A stretch of 64,000 nucleotides of DNA, from contig NZ_BAFC01000052.1 in the NCBI RefSeq assembly GCF_000248055.1, positions 62,001-126,000 on the forward strand, read 5' to 3'. The notes beneath the pieces were generated by a model. The model saw only the letters and a list, made by a program, of their open reading frames with translations. It did not search any database and was not told the origin of the DNA. This DNA is from Gordonia sputi NBRC 100414. Lineage in GTDB: Bacteria; Actinomycetota; Actinomycetes; Mycobacteriales; Mycobacteriaceae. Positions 28,749-41,768 of the stretch are shown here, one piece after another. The position numbers and the translations under genes were made by a program. Within the stretch, counting starts at the first letter, position 1. Every line of letters starts with the position of its first letter.

Positions 28749-29528
28749 TCAGCGCGTGGTGTACCCCCCGTTCGCGAAGATTGTTTGTCCGGTGATCCAA
28801 TGCCCTTCTGTCGCAAGGAAGGTCACGATCGGCGCGATGTCTTCGATTCGGGTGAGCCGGTTTCCCATCGCCTGTGACTTGTGGAATTCCACACGCTCCG
28901 GCGTCTCTTGCGGATAGAAGAACGGCGTGTCCATCGGTCCGGGTCCGATGTTGTTGACCGAGATGCCGCGATCGGCGAACTCCTTGGAAGCCGCGCGGGT
29001 GAAGTGCTCGACAGGCGCCTTACCACCGGCGTACGTCGAGTAGCCGTCGGTGTAGGCCGCGAGCAGAGAGGTGACAATGGTGATGATCGCACCGTCGTCG
29101 TTGAGTCGCTTTCCTGCTTCCTGAAGAAAGAAGTACGCGGCCTTCGCATTGATGTCGAACATCGAATCGTATTCGGCCTCAGTCGTTTCGACGATGGGCT
29201 TGCGCAGCACTTTGCCAACGGTGTTGACCGCGATGTCGACGCCACCGAATGCGCCGACAGCCTCGTCGAAGAGCGCGGCGACCGCGGCAGGAGCGGTGAG
29301 GTCTCCCTGAACAATGATCGCCTTGCCGCCCAGCTCTTCGACCGCGGCCGCGGTCTTCTCCGCCTCCGGCCTGCTGGCATCGCTGTTGTAGTGGACGGCG
29401 ACGTTGGCGCCGTGTCCCGCGAGATCGCGCGACACGAGTCCACCGAGATTCTTCGCACCTGCCGCCACGACGGCACTCTTGCCGTCGAGAGGGCGAGTGA
29501 GAACGGATGAGCTCTGATTTTGCGTCAT
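28749..29528 (-). CDS. Short-chain dehydrogenase/reductase
   Basis: 259 aa. Nucleotide-binding variant AAGAKNLGG (instead of TGxxxGxG) near residue 22, NTVGK in place of NNAG, a catalytic Ser in IVTSLLA and YAGGK (YxxxK) near 160. The tail TGQTIFANGGYTTR is typical of SDRs. It may reduce a keto group with NAD(P)H. It is divergent from the LysR gene, with a 75-bp shared control region, so likely its target. Confidence 0.9.
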   Translation of the reverse strand: MTQNQSSSVLTRPLDGKSAVVAAGAKNLGGLVSRDLAGHGANVAVHYNSDASRPEAEKTAAAVEELGGKAIIVQGDLTAPAAVAALFDEAVGAFGGVDIAVNTVGKVLRKPIVETTEAEYDSMFDINAKAAYFFLQEAGKRLNDDGAIITIVTSLLAAYTDGYSTYAGGKAPVEHFTRAASKEFADRGISVNNIGPGPMDTPFFYPQETPERVEFHKSQAMGNRLTRIEDIAPIVTFLATEGHWITGQTIFANGGYTTR

Positions 29529-29581
29529 GCCTTCGACGGTAGGAATCCCGATACTCCAATTCAATCGGATCTTGCTGGACC

Positions 29582-29593
29582 TTACTCAAGTAA
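29582..29593. promoter_or_regulatory. Palindrome in the SDR/LysR divergent region (candidate operator)
   Basis: TTACT-CA-AGTAA, a perfect inverted repeat 10 bp before the lysR ATG and 53 bp from the SDR start. LysR regulators usually bind such a site between divergent genes, though this lacks the standard T-N11-A spacing. Confidence 0.45.
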
Positions 29594-29603
29594 CATTTGC
29601 GCT

Positions 29604-32613
<3,010 letters not shown>

Positions 32614-32670
32614 CTATCGAAGGGCACCGACACGCCCTCCCGCTCGGCTACCGTCCCCTATCGTCGACCT

Positions 32671-33054
32671 ATGCCGCATCCCATCGCGTTCGACGATGAC
32701 GATCCGCTGCTCGGCCGAGTGCGCACGATCGCACTCGCGCTACCCGACGCCACCGAGGTCGTCGCACACGGCCGACCGACGTTCCGCTGCGGGAAGATGT
32801 TCGGCACCTACGGCGGAAGCGTCAAGGGCGGCGAGCGCCACGACCAGTCGGTGCTGTTCATTCCCGACGACGCCGAACGCGACGCCCTCGTCGACGATCC
32901 GCGCTTCTTCCTCCCTGCTTACGTCGGCGTGTACGGCTGGCTCGGACTGCTTCTCGACAAGAAGACCGACTGGGACGAGGTCGCCGAGCTTCTCGACGCG
33001 AGCTACCGCCATGTGGCGCCCAAGAAGTCATTGGCCAAGCTTCCGCCGCTCTGA
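32671..33054 (+). CDS. MmcQ/YjbR family protein
   Basis: 127 aa. YjbR fold pattern: LPDATEVVAHGRPTFRCGKMFGTYGG and DDPRFFLPAYVGVYGWLGLLLD, then DWDEVAELLDASYRHVAPK. Members have a DNA-binding-like fold without proven function. Start ATG follows TATCGT at a distance that suits a leaderless transcript. Divergent from ligA. Confidence 0.85.
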   Translation: MPHPIAFDDDDPLLGRVRTIALALPDATEVVAHGRPTFRCGKMFGTYGGSVKGGERHDQSVLFIPDDAERDALVDDPRFFLPAYVGVYGWLGLLLDKKTDWDEVAELLDASYRHVAPKKSLAKLPPL

Positions 33055-33099
33055 GGCGTCGACGGGGCCGGACTGAGCGACCGACCACCGGGACGCATG

Positions 33100-33163
33100 A
33101 ATGTGTGTCGAATCCGAGGATGTGGGTGCTGCAGCACCCACATCTTTCGAAACGACACACATT
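33100..33163. repeat. 64-bp nested palindromic element
   Basis: Outer arms AATGTGTGTCG / CGACACACATT (11 bp, perfect) enclose an inner perfect 26-bp palindrome with 13-bp arms GATGTGGGTGCTG / CAGCACCCACATC (33119-33144) and a TTTCGAAA. It sits between two convergent gene ends. It could act as a two-way terminator but has no T-runs at its ends. Unlike the ordinary terminators in the window, it has two separate stems. Confidence 0.75.
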
Positions 33164-33201
33164 GAAGAGTTCCTGGCCCCCGCCAGCCCTTTACGCAGCA
33201 G

Positions 33202-34236
33202 TCACAGCGCCTGCGGGTCCTCCGAAAGCAGCTCGCCTGCGCGTGCGCAGATGCCCAGGGCGGTGCGGGTCCACGCAGGCGGAGCCCCGGCCAGACCGCA
33301 CGTCGGAGTCACGATCACGTTGTTGGACAGCACTTTTCGATTCAAACCGATGCGGTCGGTGATCGCGGCCAGCCCGCTGGCGACCGTTTCGGCTCGGGCG
33401 CGCCGATCGGCCCGCTGCGCCGAGACCACGCCCGCGACGAGGACATCCCCACGTTCGATCAAGGCACCGATTCCGTCGAGGGTCTCGGTGTCGAGCACGT
33501 CTGGCCCCGAGGAGATCGCGGCGTCGAGCACCACCGAATGTCCGACGCCGTGCAACCGCCCGATCACATCCCAGCGTGGCGCTCCGCAGTTGTGCACGAT
33601 CGCCGGTCTCCCCACCTGTTCGACGATGCCCGAGAGCGCGTCCACCACCTCGGGGAGCGGGATCGCGCGGATCGGATCGAGGCGGGTCAGCGGAGTCACC
33701 GTGCCATCGAGGACGGCGCCGATCAGAGGTTCGTCGAGCTGCACGGTCACCTGCGCGCCCAGGCGTCGGGCAACCTCCGCGGCGTGCTCACGCAGCCCCT
33801 CGGCCGTCGACTCGACGACGTCATGCCACGCGCCGACGTCACGGAGCACCTTGTGGCCGTTGGGCAGCTCGACCGAGGCGGAGAAGGTGAACGGCCCGCA
33901 CACCGCCACCTTGACCTGACGTCCGGTACCGATGAATCCCGCTGTGTCCCACAGTTCTTCGAGTGCGTCGAGGTCGAATCGCAGATAGTCCGACGCCGCG
34001 CGGGTGACGGCGGAGGGTCGTGCCGCGAGCCGGTAGCCCCACGGTCCGGCGTCGATCGGCATGTCGACGAGCAGGGTGCCCATTCGGCCGACCATGTCGG
34101 CTCCGATCCCGCGCGCGGGCAACTCGGCGAGGTAGGTGAAGTCGAGTTCGCCGCCCACAATCGCCGCGGCCTCTGTCGGATCGGTGCCCGGCATGGAGCC
34201 GACACCCGTACCGACACCGGTCGGCAGCGAGGTCAT
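33202..34236 (-). CDS. Cobalamin-independent methionine synthase-like protein (Rv3015c-like)
   Basis: 344 aa, about the size of the MetE C-terminal catalytic domain alone. Zinc ligands fit His and Cys in VHNCGAP (near 215) and Cys in TPTCGLAG (near 318); the N-terminal half starts TGVGTGVGSMPGTDPTEAA. Single-domain MetE-like proteins transfer methyl groups in methionine or corrinoid-linked pathways; this one is not proven. Start ATG 34236 lies 11 nt after the mnmA stop, so it is the third gene of iscS-mnmA-metE-like. Same order as in M. tuberculosis, apart from intervening genes. Confidence 0.85.
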   Translation of the reverse strand: MTSLPTGVGTGVGSMPGTDPTEAAAIVGGELDFTYLAELPARGIGADMVGRMGTLLVDMPIDAGPWGYRLAARPSAVTRAASDYLRFDLDALEELWDTAGFIGTGRQVKVAVCGPFTFSASVELPNGHKVLRDVGAWHDVVESTAEGLREHAAEVARRLGAQVTVQLDEPLIGAVLDGTVTPLTRLDPIRAIPLPEVVDALSGIVEQVGRPAIVHNCGAPRWDVIGRLHGVGHSVVLDAAISSGPDVLDTETLDGIGALIERGDVLVAGVVSAQRADRRARAETVASGLAAITDRIGLNRKVLSNNVIVTPTCGLAGAPPAWTRTALGICARAGELLSEDPQAL

Positions 34237-34247
34237 CACATCACCGG

Positions 34248-35393
34248 TCAGTGCGCACTCGACGACGCACCCGCGACGGCCGCGTCGCTGCGACGCACGT
34301 GCGAGGTGCCCGCGATACGACCCGAGCCGACGACGAGATCGCCTCGCTCGGCGTCGGGCAGGTACAGCACGGCCGCCTGGCCACGTGCGACGCCGGTCAG
34401 CGGCTCGCGCAACTCGATGTCGATTCCGGGGCGTCCGTCGTCGCCGGTGATCGGCGTCGCGACCGCCTGCGCGAGCCCACCGTGCGCGCGAACCTGCACG
34501 ATGCACTCGATCGGGCCGCTCGGAACCTGTCCGGACGTCCACACGGCCTTGGTGGCGCTGATCGACCAGACCTGCAGGTTCTCTGCGGCTCCGACGGTCA
34601 CGGTGCCCGATTCGGGGTCGATGTCGGTGACGTAGCGCGGACGCCCGTCGGCGGCGGGTGCGTCGATCCCGAGTCCCTTGCGCTGGCCGATGGTGAAGCC
34701 GTGTACGCCCTCGTGGTCGGCGAGACGTTCGCCCGAGTCGGCGTCGACAACGGCGCCGGGACGCACACCGATACGTGCGCCGAGGAACGCTCGGGTGTCG
34801 CCGGTCGGGATGAAGCAGATGTCGTGTGAGTCCGGCTTCGACGCAACGGACAGGCCGCGTCGGGCCGCCTCGTCGCGGATCTGCGGCTTGGAGGTGTCGC
34901 CGACCGGGAACATCGCCCGCGACAACTGCTGCTGGGTCAGGACGGCCAGCACGTACGACTGGTCTTTGTCATCGTCGACGGCGCGACGCAGCTCACCGTC
35001 GGCGAGTCGTGCGTAGTGGCCGGTCGCGAGGGCGTCGAAACCGAGCGCGACCGCCTTCTCGGCGAGGGCGGAGAACTTGATCTTCTCGTTGCAGGTCAGG
35101 CACGGATTGGGCGTCTGCCCTGCCGCGTAGGCCTCGACGAACTCGTCGATCACGTCGTCTTTGAACTTCTCCGCGAAGTCCCAGACGTAGAACGGGATGC
35201 CGAGGACGTCCGCGGCGCGGCGCGCATCGTCGGCGTCCTCACGTGAACAACATCCGCGAGAGCCGGTCCGCAGGGCCCCCGGCGCCGTCGACAGCGCGAG
35301 GTGCACGCCGACGACCTCGTGACCGGCGTCGACGGCACGTGCCGCGGCGACGGCCGAATCGACTCCTCCGCTCATGGCTGCCAGTACGCGCAT
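34248..35393 (-). CDS. mnmA: tRNA 2-thiouridylase
   Basis: 381 aa. It adds sulfur to U34 of Lys/Glu/Gln tRNAs using persulfide from a cysteine desulfurase. PP-loop [12 protein letters not shown] (6-17), first catalytic Cys in [12 protein letters not shown] (near 105) and second in [15 protein letters not shown] (near 200), with the C-terminal beta-barrel. The ATG overlaps the desulfurase stop by one base (TGATG), coupling sulfur donor and acceptor. Confidence 0.96.
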   Translation of the reverse strand: MRVLAAMSGGVDSAVAAARAVDAGHEVVGVHLALSTAPGALRTGSRGCCSREDADDARRAADVLGIPFYVWDFAEKFKDDVIDEFVEAYAAGQTPNPCLTCNEKIKFSALAEKAVALGFDALATGHYARLADGELRRAVDDDKDQSYVLAVLTQQQLSRAMFPVGDTSKPQIRDEAARRGLSVASKPDSHDICFIPTGDTRAFLGARIGVRPGAVVDADSGERLADHEGVHGFTIGQRKGLGIDAPAADGRPRYVTDIDPESGTVTVGAAENLQVWSISATKAVWTSGQVPSGPIECIVQVRAHGGLAQAVATPITGDDGRPGIDIELREPLTGVARGQAAVLYLPDAERGDLVVGSGRIAGTSHVRRSDAAVAGASSSAH

Positions 35394-36601
35394 CAGTTCC
35401 CCTTCCCCGCGGGAGTGGACACCAGACCGGCGACGCGGGCGCGGTCGACGACCTCGCCGATGATCTCGGCGACCGACTCGATGTCGGCGTCGGTGGTGGA
35501 ATGAGAGAGCGAGAAGCGCAGCGACCCGCGCGCGTCGGCCATGCTGACCCCCATCGCCAGCAACACGTGGCTGGCCTGTGCGACGCCTGCGGTACACGCC
35601 GAACCCGTCGAGCACTCGACACCGTTGGCGTCGAGCAGCATCAGCAACGAATCCCCTTCGCAACCCGCGAACGACACGTGCACGTTGCCGGGCAGTCGGC
35701 GATCGTCGCGAGGCCCGTTGGCGGTCGCTCCGTCGATCGAGAGCAGCACGTCGAACAGGCGATCACGCATCGCTGCCACCTGCGGCAGCGTCTCGTCGAG
35801 TGTGTCGACCGACCGTCGCAGCGCGGCAGCCAATCCGACGATCCCCGGTACGTCCTGGGTGCCGGATCGCAGATCCCGCTCGTGACCGCCACCGTGGAGC
35901 AACGGAACACACTCGACGTCGCGGCCGAGAAGCAGCGCGCCACATCCGTACGGTCCACCGAACTTGTGCCCGGCAATACTCATCGCCGAGAGCCTGCTGC
36001 CCGCGAAGTCGACGGGGATGTGACCGGCGGCCTGTACGGCGTCGGAATGGACGGGAACGCCGAACTCGATACCGAGCGCCGCGATCTCGCTCACCGGCTG
36101 GATCGTCCCGACTTCGTTGTTGGCCCACATCACCGAGATCAGTGCCGTCTGCGCTGCGTGCTGCTCGAGTTCGGCACGCACGTGCGCGACCGACACCGCA
36201 CCCTCGGCGTCGACCGGGATCACGACGAGTTCGGCGTCGTCGTTGTCGGCCAACCACTGCGCGGCGTCGAGCACGGCGTGATGTTCGACCGCGGACACCA
36301 TGATTCGACGACGCTGCGCGTCTCCACGCCTGCGTGCCCAGTAGATGCCCTTGACCGCCAGGTTGTCGGCCTCGGTGCCGCCGCTGGTGAAGATCACTTC
36401 CGATGGCCGCGCACCGAGCGCCGACGCGACGGTCTCGCGGGCTTCCTCGAGGTGGCGCCGGGCACGACGACCCGAACCGTGCAACGACGACGCGTTACCC
36501 GGCTGGAGGTAGCAGGCGGTCATCGCCTCGAGTGCCTCCGGCAGCAGAGCTGTCGTCGCGGCATTGTCGAGGTAGACCGGGGCGCGGGATGACATGGACA
36601 T
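35393..36601 (-). CDS. iscS: Cysteine desulfurase (IscS/NifS type)
   Basis: 402 aa from ATG 36601; GTG 36607 or ATG 36595 are alternatives. It takes sulfur from cysteine as enzyme persulfide. The PLP lysine lies in [14 protein letters not shown] (near 205), with VYLDNAATT at the start and the active-site loop Cys in [13 protein letters not shown] (near 330). First gene of the operon with mnmA, so its main clear role is tRNA thiolation. It may also serve Fe-S assembly as in M. tuberculosis. Confidence 0.95.
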   Translation of the reverse strand: MSMSSRAPVYLDNAATTALLPEALEAMTACYLQPGNASSLHGSGRRARRHLEEARETVASALGARPSEVIFTSGGTEADNLAVKGIYWARRRGDAQRRRIMVSAVEHHAVLDAAQWLADNDDAELVVIPVDAEGAVSVAHVRAELEQHAAQTALISVMWANNEVGTIQPVSEIAALGIEFGVPVHSDAVQAAGHIPVDFAGSRLSAMSIAGHKFGGPYGCGALLLGRDVECVPLLHGGGHERDLRSGTQDVPGIVGLAAALRRSVDTLDETLPQVAAMRDRLFDVLLSIDGATANGPRDDRRLPGNVHVSFAGCEGDSLLMLLDANGVECSTGSACTAGVAQASHVLLAMGVSMADARGSLRFSLSHSTTDADIESVAEIIGEVVDRARVAGLVSTPAGKGN

Positions 36602-36676
36602 ACGCACCCCAGGATAAACGCGCGAACACCCGGGACCAATTCCGTCGTGCGGAGTCGGGTTACACCGGACCGGGTA

Positions 36677-38053
36677 TCAGCGGACGACTTGGCCCACAGC
36701 GAGCACGCCGCCGGGATCGTGCTGCAGCGCCAGCGCTGCCAGCCAGGCCGCCGTCTCCTCGTCGTAGCAGGACCGGACACGCTCGGGGTCGGCGCTCGCG
36801 GTGAAGTTGGGAAGTCGTCCGCCGGTTGCCCACGCCGACATGTCGCCGATCAGCCGGTCGGCGTGCCCGGGCACGATGTCGGCGATCGGTGGCACCAGGA
36901 CGCCGACGACGTGCATATTGAGCGCGGCGTCGCGGTGGCAGACCGCACTGTCGGGTCCGCGTTGCTCGGCGAACGCCCCTCCGAGCAGCCTCAGTTCCAC
37001 CAGCAGTAGCGGCGAAGCGACCTCGGGTCCCACGTGGTCGAGCAGCGTGCGCACCGCGTCGTCGGGCAGCCCCGACAGCAACATGCCGTTCTCGTACGCA
37101 GGCTTCGGGTCGGTGGGGTCGGCATGGATCATGCCGACGGCGGCGTAGGGCATCGTGCCCACCGCGTCGAGAATCGGGGTCGCCACCGCGCGCATCGGCG
37201 CGAAGGTCGACGCGGCGGTGTCGGGGTCGGCGACGCTGGCGTAGCGCACGGCGACAGTGAGCTTGCCCGCGAGCATCGGCGGAACCCCCGGCATGTCGGG
37301 CAGCCGCAGGAGCGCGATCGACGTCGACGCCTCGCGGGGAAGATCCTGTGTCCACCGTTGCCATGCCGCGAGTACTGACGGCACGTCAGCTCCGTCGAAA
37401 TAGACTGCGCCGCCATAGAATTCCGCGATCGGCAGTAATTCGATCTCCAGCTCGGTGACGATGCCGAGCGTCGCCTTCCCGCCGCGGCAACCCCAGAACA
37501 GATCGGGATCTGCATCGGCGCTGACCCGCCGGACGAGCCCGTCACCGGTGACCATCTCGATGGCGCGCACATAATCCGACGACACCCCGACCGACCGGAC
37601 GAGCGGCCCGATACCGCCGCCGGACAGAAATCCCGCTACGCCAACGCCCGGCGCCGATCCGCACAGTGGCGCGAGTCCGAATTGCGCTGCCGCCTCGATG
37701 ACCTGCTGCCAGCGGACGCCTGCACCGACCCGCGCTGTCCGCGTTGAAGGATCGATCTCGCACGTGTCGAGCGCACCGGTCCGGACCAACAACGACCGTC
37801 CGTCGGTCGGCGTCGCGCCGTGTCCGGTTGCATGGACGGCAACCGTCATGTCGTTTGCTGCGGCGAAAGCGACTGCCGCGGCAACATCGTCGCTGCCTGC
37901 CGCGTCGACGACCGCCCACGGGCGCCGCGACACCGAGGCGTTGAAGCTCACGGTCGCATAGCCCTCCTCGGAGGGACGGAAGACATTTCCGCGAATACTG
38001 GCGCGCAAACCCGCGATGTCGGCTTGGTCGATCCCGGTCGGTGTCTGGGTCAT
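36677..38053 (-). CDS. FAD-linked oxidoreductase (berberine-bridge type)
   Basis: 458 aa, ATG 38053 with GAGGAG 7 nt upstream. FAD_binding_4 domain (about 40-210) with a His in VHATGHGATPTDGRSLLV that in this family links to FAD. The loop LFWGCRGGKATLGIVTELE carries a Cys that could make a second flavin link. The C-terminal BBE segment ends NFTASADPERVRSCYDEETA. No signal peptide. Such enzymes oxidise alcohols or close rings in specialised metabolism. It follows the large regulator on the same strand, so it may be its target. Substrate unknown. Confidence 0.85.
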   Translation of the reverse strand: MTQTPTGIDQADIAGLRASIRGNVFRPSEEGYATVSFNASVSRRPWAVVDAAGSDDVAAAVAFAAANDMTVAVHATGHGATPTDGRSLLVRTGALDTCEIDPSTRTARVGAGVRWQQVIEAAAQFGLAPLCGSAPGVGVAGFLSGGGIGPLVRSVGVSSDYVRAIEMVTGDGLVRRVSADADPDLFWGCRGGKATLGIVTELEIELLPIAEFYGGAVYFDGADVPSVLAAWQRWTQDLPREASTSIALLRLPDMPGVPPMLAGKLTVAVRYASVADPDTAASTFAPMRAVATPILDAVGTMPYAAVGMIHADPTDPKPAYENGMLLSGLPDDAVRTLLDHVGPEVASPLLLVELRLLGGAFAEQRGPDSAVCHRDAALNMHVVGVLVPPIADIVPGHADRLIGDMSAWATGGRLPNFTASADPERVRSCYDEETAAWLAALALQHDPGGVLAVGQVVR

Positions 38054-38199
38054 GGCGATGCTCCTCGAATGTGCACGTGGCGACCGGCTGGTCCGGCCGC
38101 ACTCACACGATGTCGGCACACCCTTGGGATGATCTTGCGGTCTTCTTGGAGTGCACGCCAGCCGATGTCCGTCGTTCAGAGCACATCAATTCGTGCAGG

Positions 38200-41100
38200 T
38201 CAGACAATGCGCGCAGCGGTCGCCGTCGAAGCGAGTGCGCTCATGCCGGCAGCAGCAGCGAGCGCGGAGATATCGGCAAGCTCACGGTCACGCCGCGCTC
38301 CTGCAGGCGCGCGGGATGCCGCGGCCATCCGACACCGCAGAACCCCTGGCGTACTGGCCTGGGTCTCGGACAATTCTCGTGCGCGGTCGAGCGCCTCGAT
38401 GGCGGCGTCGTCGTCACCGATCAAGAAGTACAACTCCGCGAGCGCGAGATCGACCGGGCCGATGCATCCGACCTGCCCGACGGTGGCGATGCACTGCGTG
38501 AATCGACTGAGATAGTCGATGAAAAGCTCGGCACGATCGGTCAATTCGAGTTCGACGACGACGCCGGCAAGGATGACCGCCTGGGCGAGCGACGTCCACA
38601 TCATCGGCTCCCGCTCGCCCAACCAGGCGTCGATCATGTCGATCGCGAGGTCGGCGTCACCGTGCACACCCGCAACGGTGGCGACGCCCGAGGCCAGAAG
38701 TGTCGCAACGGAACTGCCCGAGGCACCGGACATCACCGAGCGCACCCACTGCAGCCGGTCGTTTCCATCGATTCCCAGGACGTCGTCGACGATCTGCTCG
38801 AACATCCCCTCCTGCGTTGCCATCGCCATCATCGCAAGCGCTCCACTCCCGGCGACGTAGAGTTGCGTCTGCTGGTGGACCGCATAGGCGGTCTCGAAAT
38901 GCATACGCGCACGGTCGAATTGACCATGCCAGACCGCGACGGCGGCCTCCATCCACCGCAGTTGTGCGCGCAGTATCGGTAGACGCATCCGTTCGCTGCC
39001 GACGATCCCGCGCCGTAGGTGCCGTTCGGTGGCGTCGAGGTCGCCGAGTGTCATCGTCGCCATCGACAGCACAGAATCGACGATCACCTCGTCGAGCGCC
39101 GAGAACGTATGCGGCAGCTCACGAATGGCGATACCGAGCGCGACCGACTCCTGCGCCCGTTCTGCGACGCCGGAATACGTCAGCAAGCGCGCGACCATGA
39201 CGTCGGCGAGCACGTCGGGATCACCGAGCTGGTGCGCGAGCGCCTCCGCGCGGGCGAGAAGTGTCGCCGGGATCGCGGCGTCACGGTTGTAGCAGGTGCC
39301 GATGGCCAACGCGCCCAACACCCGTGCGCTGCTCGCCGCGTCGCCGTCGGTGAACTCGCCTGCGGTCGCCAATAGGTCCTGTAGTGGGCCGGTCTCGGTT
39401 CCCGGCGCAACCCACGGCCATCCCCCGCCGGACCTGATCAGCGTGGCGGCCAGTCGTCCAGCCGTCTGCGGACTCCCCGAACGCATCGCATCGCTCAGTC
39501 GTTCGGCCACCATCTCGAGCACCGTCGCGACGTTTCCGGCACGCAGATGCGCGTCGAGGAGGTCGACGAGCAGAGCATCGCGCATGGCGACGTCGGCGGC
39601 GGCGCTCTCGGAGGCCTCATAGGTGCGCAGTGCGGCATCGAGCCAGTAGGCGGCGCTCACCGAATCCCATCGTGATGTCGCGTCGGCGGCGACCCGACGA
39701 CACGCCTCGACCACGTCGACCACCTCGGCCAAGGGCAGGGCTTGCAGGAGGTGGCCTGCCCGCCGCGCCGACGACGCCGAATCTGTTGCCGACGCAAGCA
39801 CTTCGGCCGTGCGCAGGTGAATTCTGCAGCGTCGCAACGTTTTGATGCCCGCCATCGCCTCTCCACGCAGTAGGGCGTGCGCGAACACGGTGCGCCCGTG
39901 GCCCACGCCGGTCACCACGATCCGCTCGTCGACCGCGTCGTCGATGCAGTCGGCGACCTCGTCGACATCACGGTCCATCACGTGCGCGAGGAGCGGGACG
40001 TCTATGTCGTCACCGATGACCGCGGCATAGCCGACCACCTCACGCGTCGCGGGGTCGAGCGAGGCGAGCCGTCGATCGAGTACCGAACGGACAGCCGCCG
40101 GAACGATTTCTCCGCGTTGCGAATCCGGGAGCCGCGCATACTCCGCGACGAAGAGCGGGTTACCGCCGGTGCGGGCGACGAGTTCGTCGAGCTCGCCCGA
40201 CGAGAGCTCGACGTCGGATATCTCCCGCACCAATGCGGTGACCTCATGGCGCGTCAATGCGGGAACGTCGACGATACGACCCCCTGCCCGCACCATCGCC
40301 GAGCGCAGGCGAGCGATCGCAGGCCCGCCCTCCTCGTCGCGCACCGTGGCGATCACCCGCACCGGCACCCGCTGCAGAGCCGTGGTCAGGTAGACCAGCA
40401 GGTCGATCGACATGGGATCGGCCCACTGCGCGTCGTCGACGATGACGGTGACCGGTCGGGCCGCGGCGTGTGACTCGAGGAGACCCTGCACGCGTTCGTA
40501 CACCGCGAACCGCGCGGCGTCGGCGTCGACTCCCGGTGGAACCGATAACACGGAGTCGGCGTCGGTATTCAGTTCGCGGCAGAGTTGACGCATCGGCCAC
40601 CATGCCGGAATGCCCTGTGAGTCAGGACATCTCACCCACACTACGATGTCTCCGTTGGCCGACGCCATCCGAGCTGCCTCCTCGGCGAGCCTGGTCTTGC
40701 CGATCCCTGCCGCACCCGACAGGGCCAGCCACCGCGTGACCGGACCCCGATCGTCGACGAAAAGCGTTGCCAGCGTGCGCCGCTGCGTGTCACGCCCGAC
40801 AAGCGCGCCGTCCGGCCCGGCTGCCGGACCTCCTCCGGCAGTGACGACCTCCGGCGTATCGACGTATGCGCCTTGTACGCCGGCATGTGCAGTGTCGGCA
40901 CTTTCCGCACGAGGACTTTCCGCATGGGGATTGTCGGCGTCCACCCCGCCGGCCGGTGACGGCGCCGGGCCGGCCCCCGACCAGCGGGGTGCTCGCGGCC
41001 AGGCCGCGATTTCGGGGTCGTGGCGCAGAATCGCGCCCTGCAACTGGCGCAGTTCGTTGCTCGGGTCGAGGCCGAGTTCGTCGTCGAGTCGTCGAACATG

Positions 41101-41760
41101 CTCTGTGTACACGGCGAGCGCATCGGCGCCGCGGCCCGCACGGTAGAGCGCCATCATGTGCAGCCAGGCAGCACGATCGCGGAGCGGATCGAGCGTGCGC
41201 AACGTCGACGTCTCGGTGAGCGCCTGACCGGTGTCGCCGTGCGCGAGCAGCGTCGTGATGTACGCCTCCGTGACGGACAGTCGCATCTCGGACGCCGCAA
41301 CGGAATCGGGGCCGACCCACTTCTCGTCGGCCATGTCTGCCAACAAGGGTCCACGCCACAACCTGCGTGCTTGTTCGCAGAGTTGCAGTGCATCATGCCA
41401 ACGGGCGGCGTCGACCTCGTCGCGAATCCTGCGTGCTAGGGCAACGTACTCGACGAGGTCGACGGAGTCGTCGGCGATGGTCAGTCGATATCCGGGACTG
41501 ATCCGCTCGATGGGCGACGGCCCACCGGACTCACCGCGTAGCGCGCGCCGCAGATTGGAGATGTAGGCCTGCAGGCTCGTCGTCGCGGCGGGCGGCGGAT
41601 GCGTACCCCACACCGAGTCGATCAGCCGATCGACCGACACCACCGCGCCGCGCGCAAGGATCAACGCGCCCAGGACGATTCGCTGCTTGGGCGATCCCAG
41701 ATCGACTGTCTCGCCTGCACGACGAACCTCGAGGGGACCGAGGATCAGATACTCCCGCAT
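38200..41760 (-). CDS. SARP-type regulator with AAA/NB-ARC and TPR-like regions
   Basis: 1186 aa, ATG 41760 with GGGGAG upstream. Order: OmpR-like winged helix (1-95; PKQRIVLGALILARGAVVS), bacterial transcriptional activation domain BTAD (about 100-250), a Pro/Ala linker (260-310), a nucleotide-binding domain with Walker A GAAGIGKT (349-356) and Walker B VTVIVDDAQWAD, and about 500 residues of helical repeats. This is the large SARP/AfsR architecture known to switch on secondary-metabolite clusters. It lies 8 nt after the efflux pump gene and upstream of the flavoenzyme, so it probably regulates this cassette. Signal not known. Confidence 0.9.
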   Translation of the reverse strand: MREYLILGPLEVRRAGETVDLGSPKQRIVLGALILARGAVVSVDRLIDSVWGTHPPPAATTSLQAYISNLRRALRGESGGPSPIERISPGYRLTIADDSVDLVEYVALARRIRDEVDAARWHDALQLCEQARRLWRGPLLADMADEKWVGPDSVAASEMRLSVTEAYITTLLAHGDTGQALTETSTLRTLDPLRDRAAWLHMMALYRAGRGADALAVYTEHVRRLDDELGLDPSNELRQLQGAILRHDPEIAAWPRAPRWSGAGPAPSPAGGVDADNPHAESPRAESADTAHAGVQGAYVDTPEVVTAGGGPAAGPDGALVGRDTQRRTLATLFVDDRGPVTRWLALSGAAGIGKTRLAEEAARMASANGDIVVWVRCPDSQGIPAWWPMRQLCRELNTDADSVLSVPPGVDADAARFAVYERVQGLLESHAAARPVTVIVDDAQWADPMSIDLLVYLTTALQRVPVRVIATVRDEEGGPAIARLRSAMVRAGGRIVDVPALTRHEVTALVREISDVELSSGELDELVARTGGNPLFVAEYARLPDSQRGEIVPAAVRSVLDRRLASLDPATREVVGYAAVIGDDIDVPLLAHVMDRDVDEVADCIDDAVDERIVVTGVGHGRTVFAHALLRGEAMAGIKTLRRCRIHLRTAEVLASATDSASSARRAGHLLQALPLAEVVDVVEACRRVAADATSRWDSVSAAYWLDAALRTYEASESAAADVAMRDALLVDLLDAHLRAGNVATVLEMVAERLSDAMRSGSPQTAGRLAATLIRSGGGWPWVAPGTETGPLQDLLATAGEFTDGDAASSARVLGALAIGTCYNRDAAIPATLLARAEALAHQLGDPDVLADVMVARLLTYSGVAERAQESVALGIAIRELPHTFSALDEVIVDSVLSMATMTLGDLDATERHLRRGIVGSERMRLPILRAQLRWMEAAVAVWHGQFDRARMHFETAYAVHQQTQLYVAGSGALAMMAMATQEGMFEQIVDDVLGIDGNDRLQWVRSVMSGASGSSVATLLASGVATVAGVHGDADLAIDMIDAWLGEREPMMWTSLAQAVILAGVVVELELTDRAELFIDYLSRFTQCIATVGQVGCIGPVDLALAELYFLIGDDDAAIEALDRARELSETQASTPGVLRCRMAAASRAPAGARRDRELADISALAAAAGMSALASTATAARIV

Positions 41761-41768
41761 CTCTCCCC

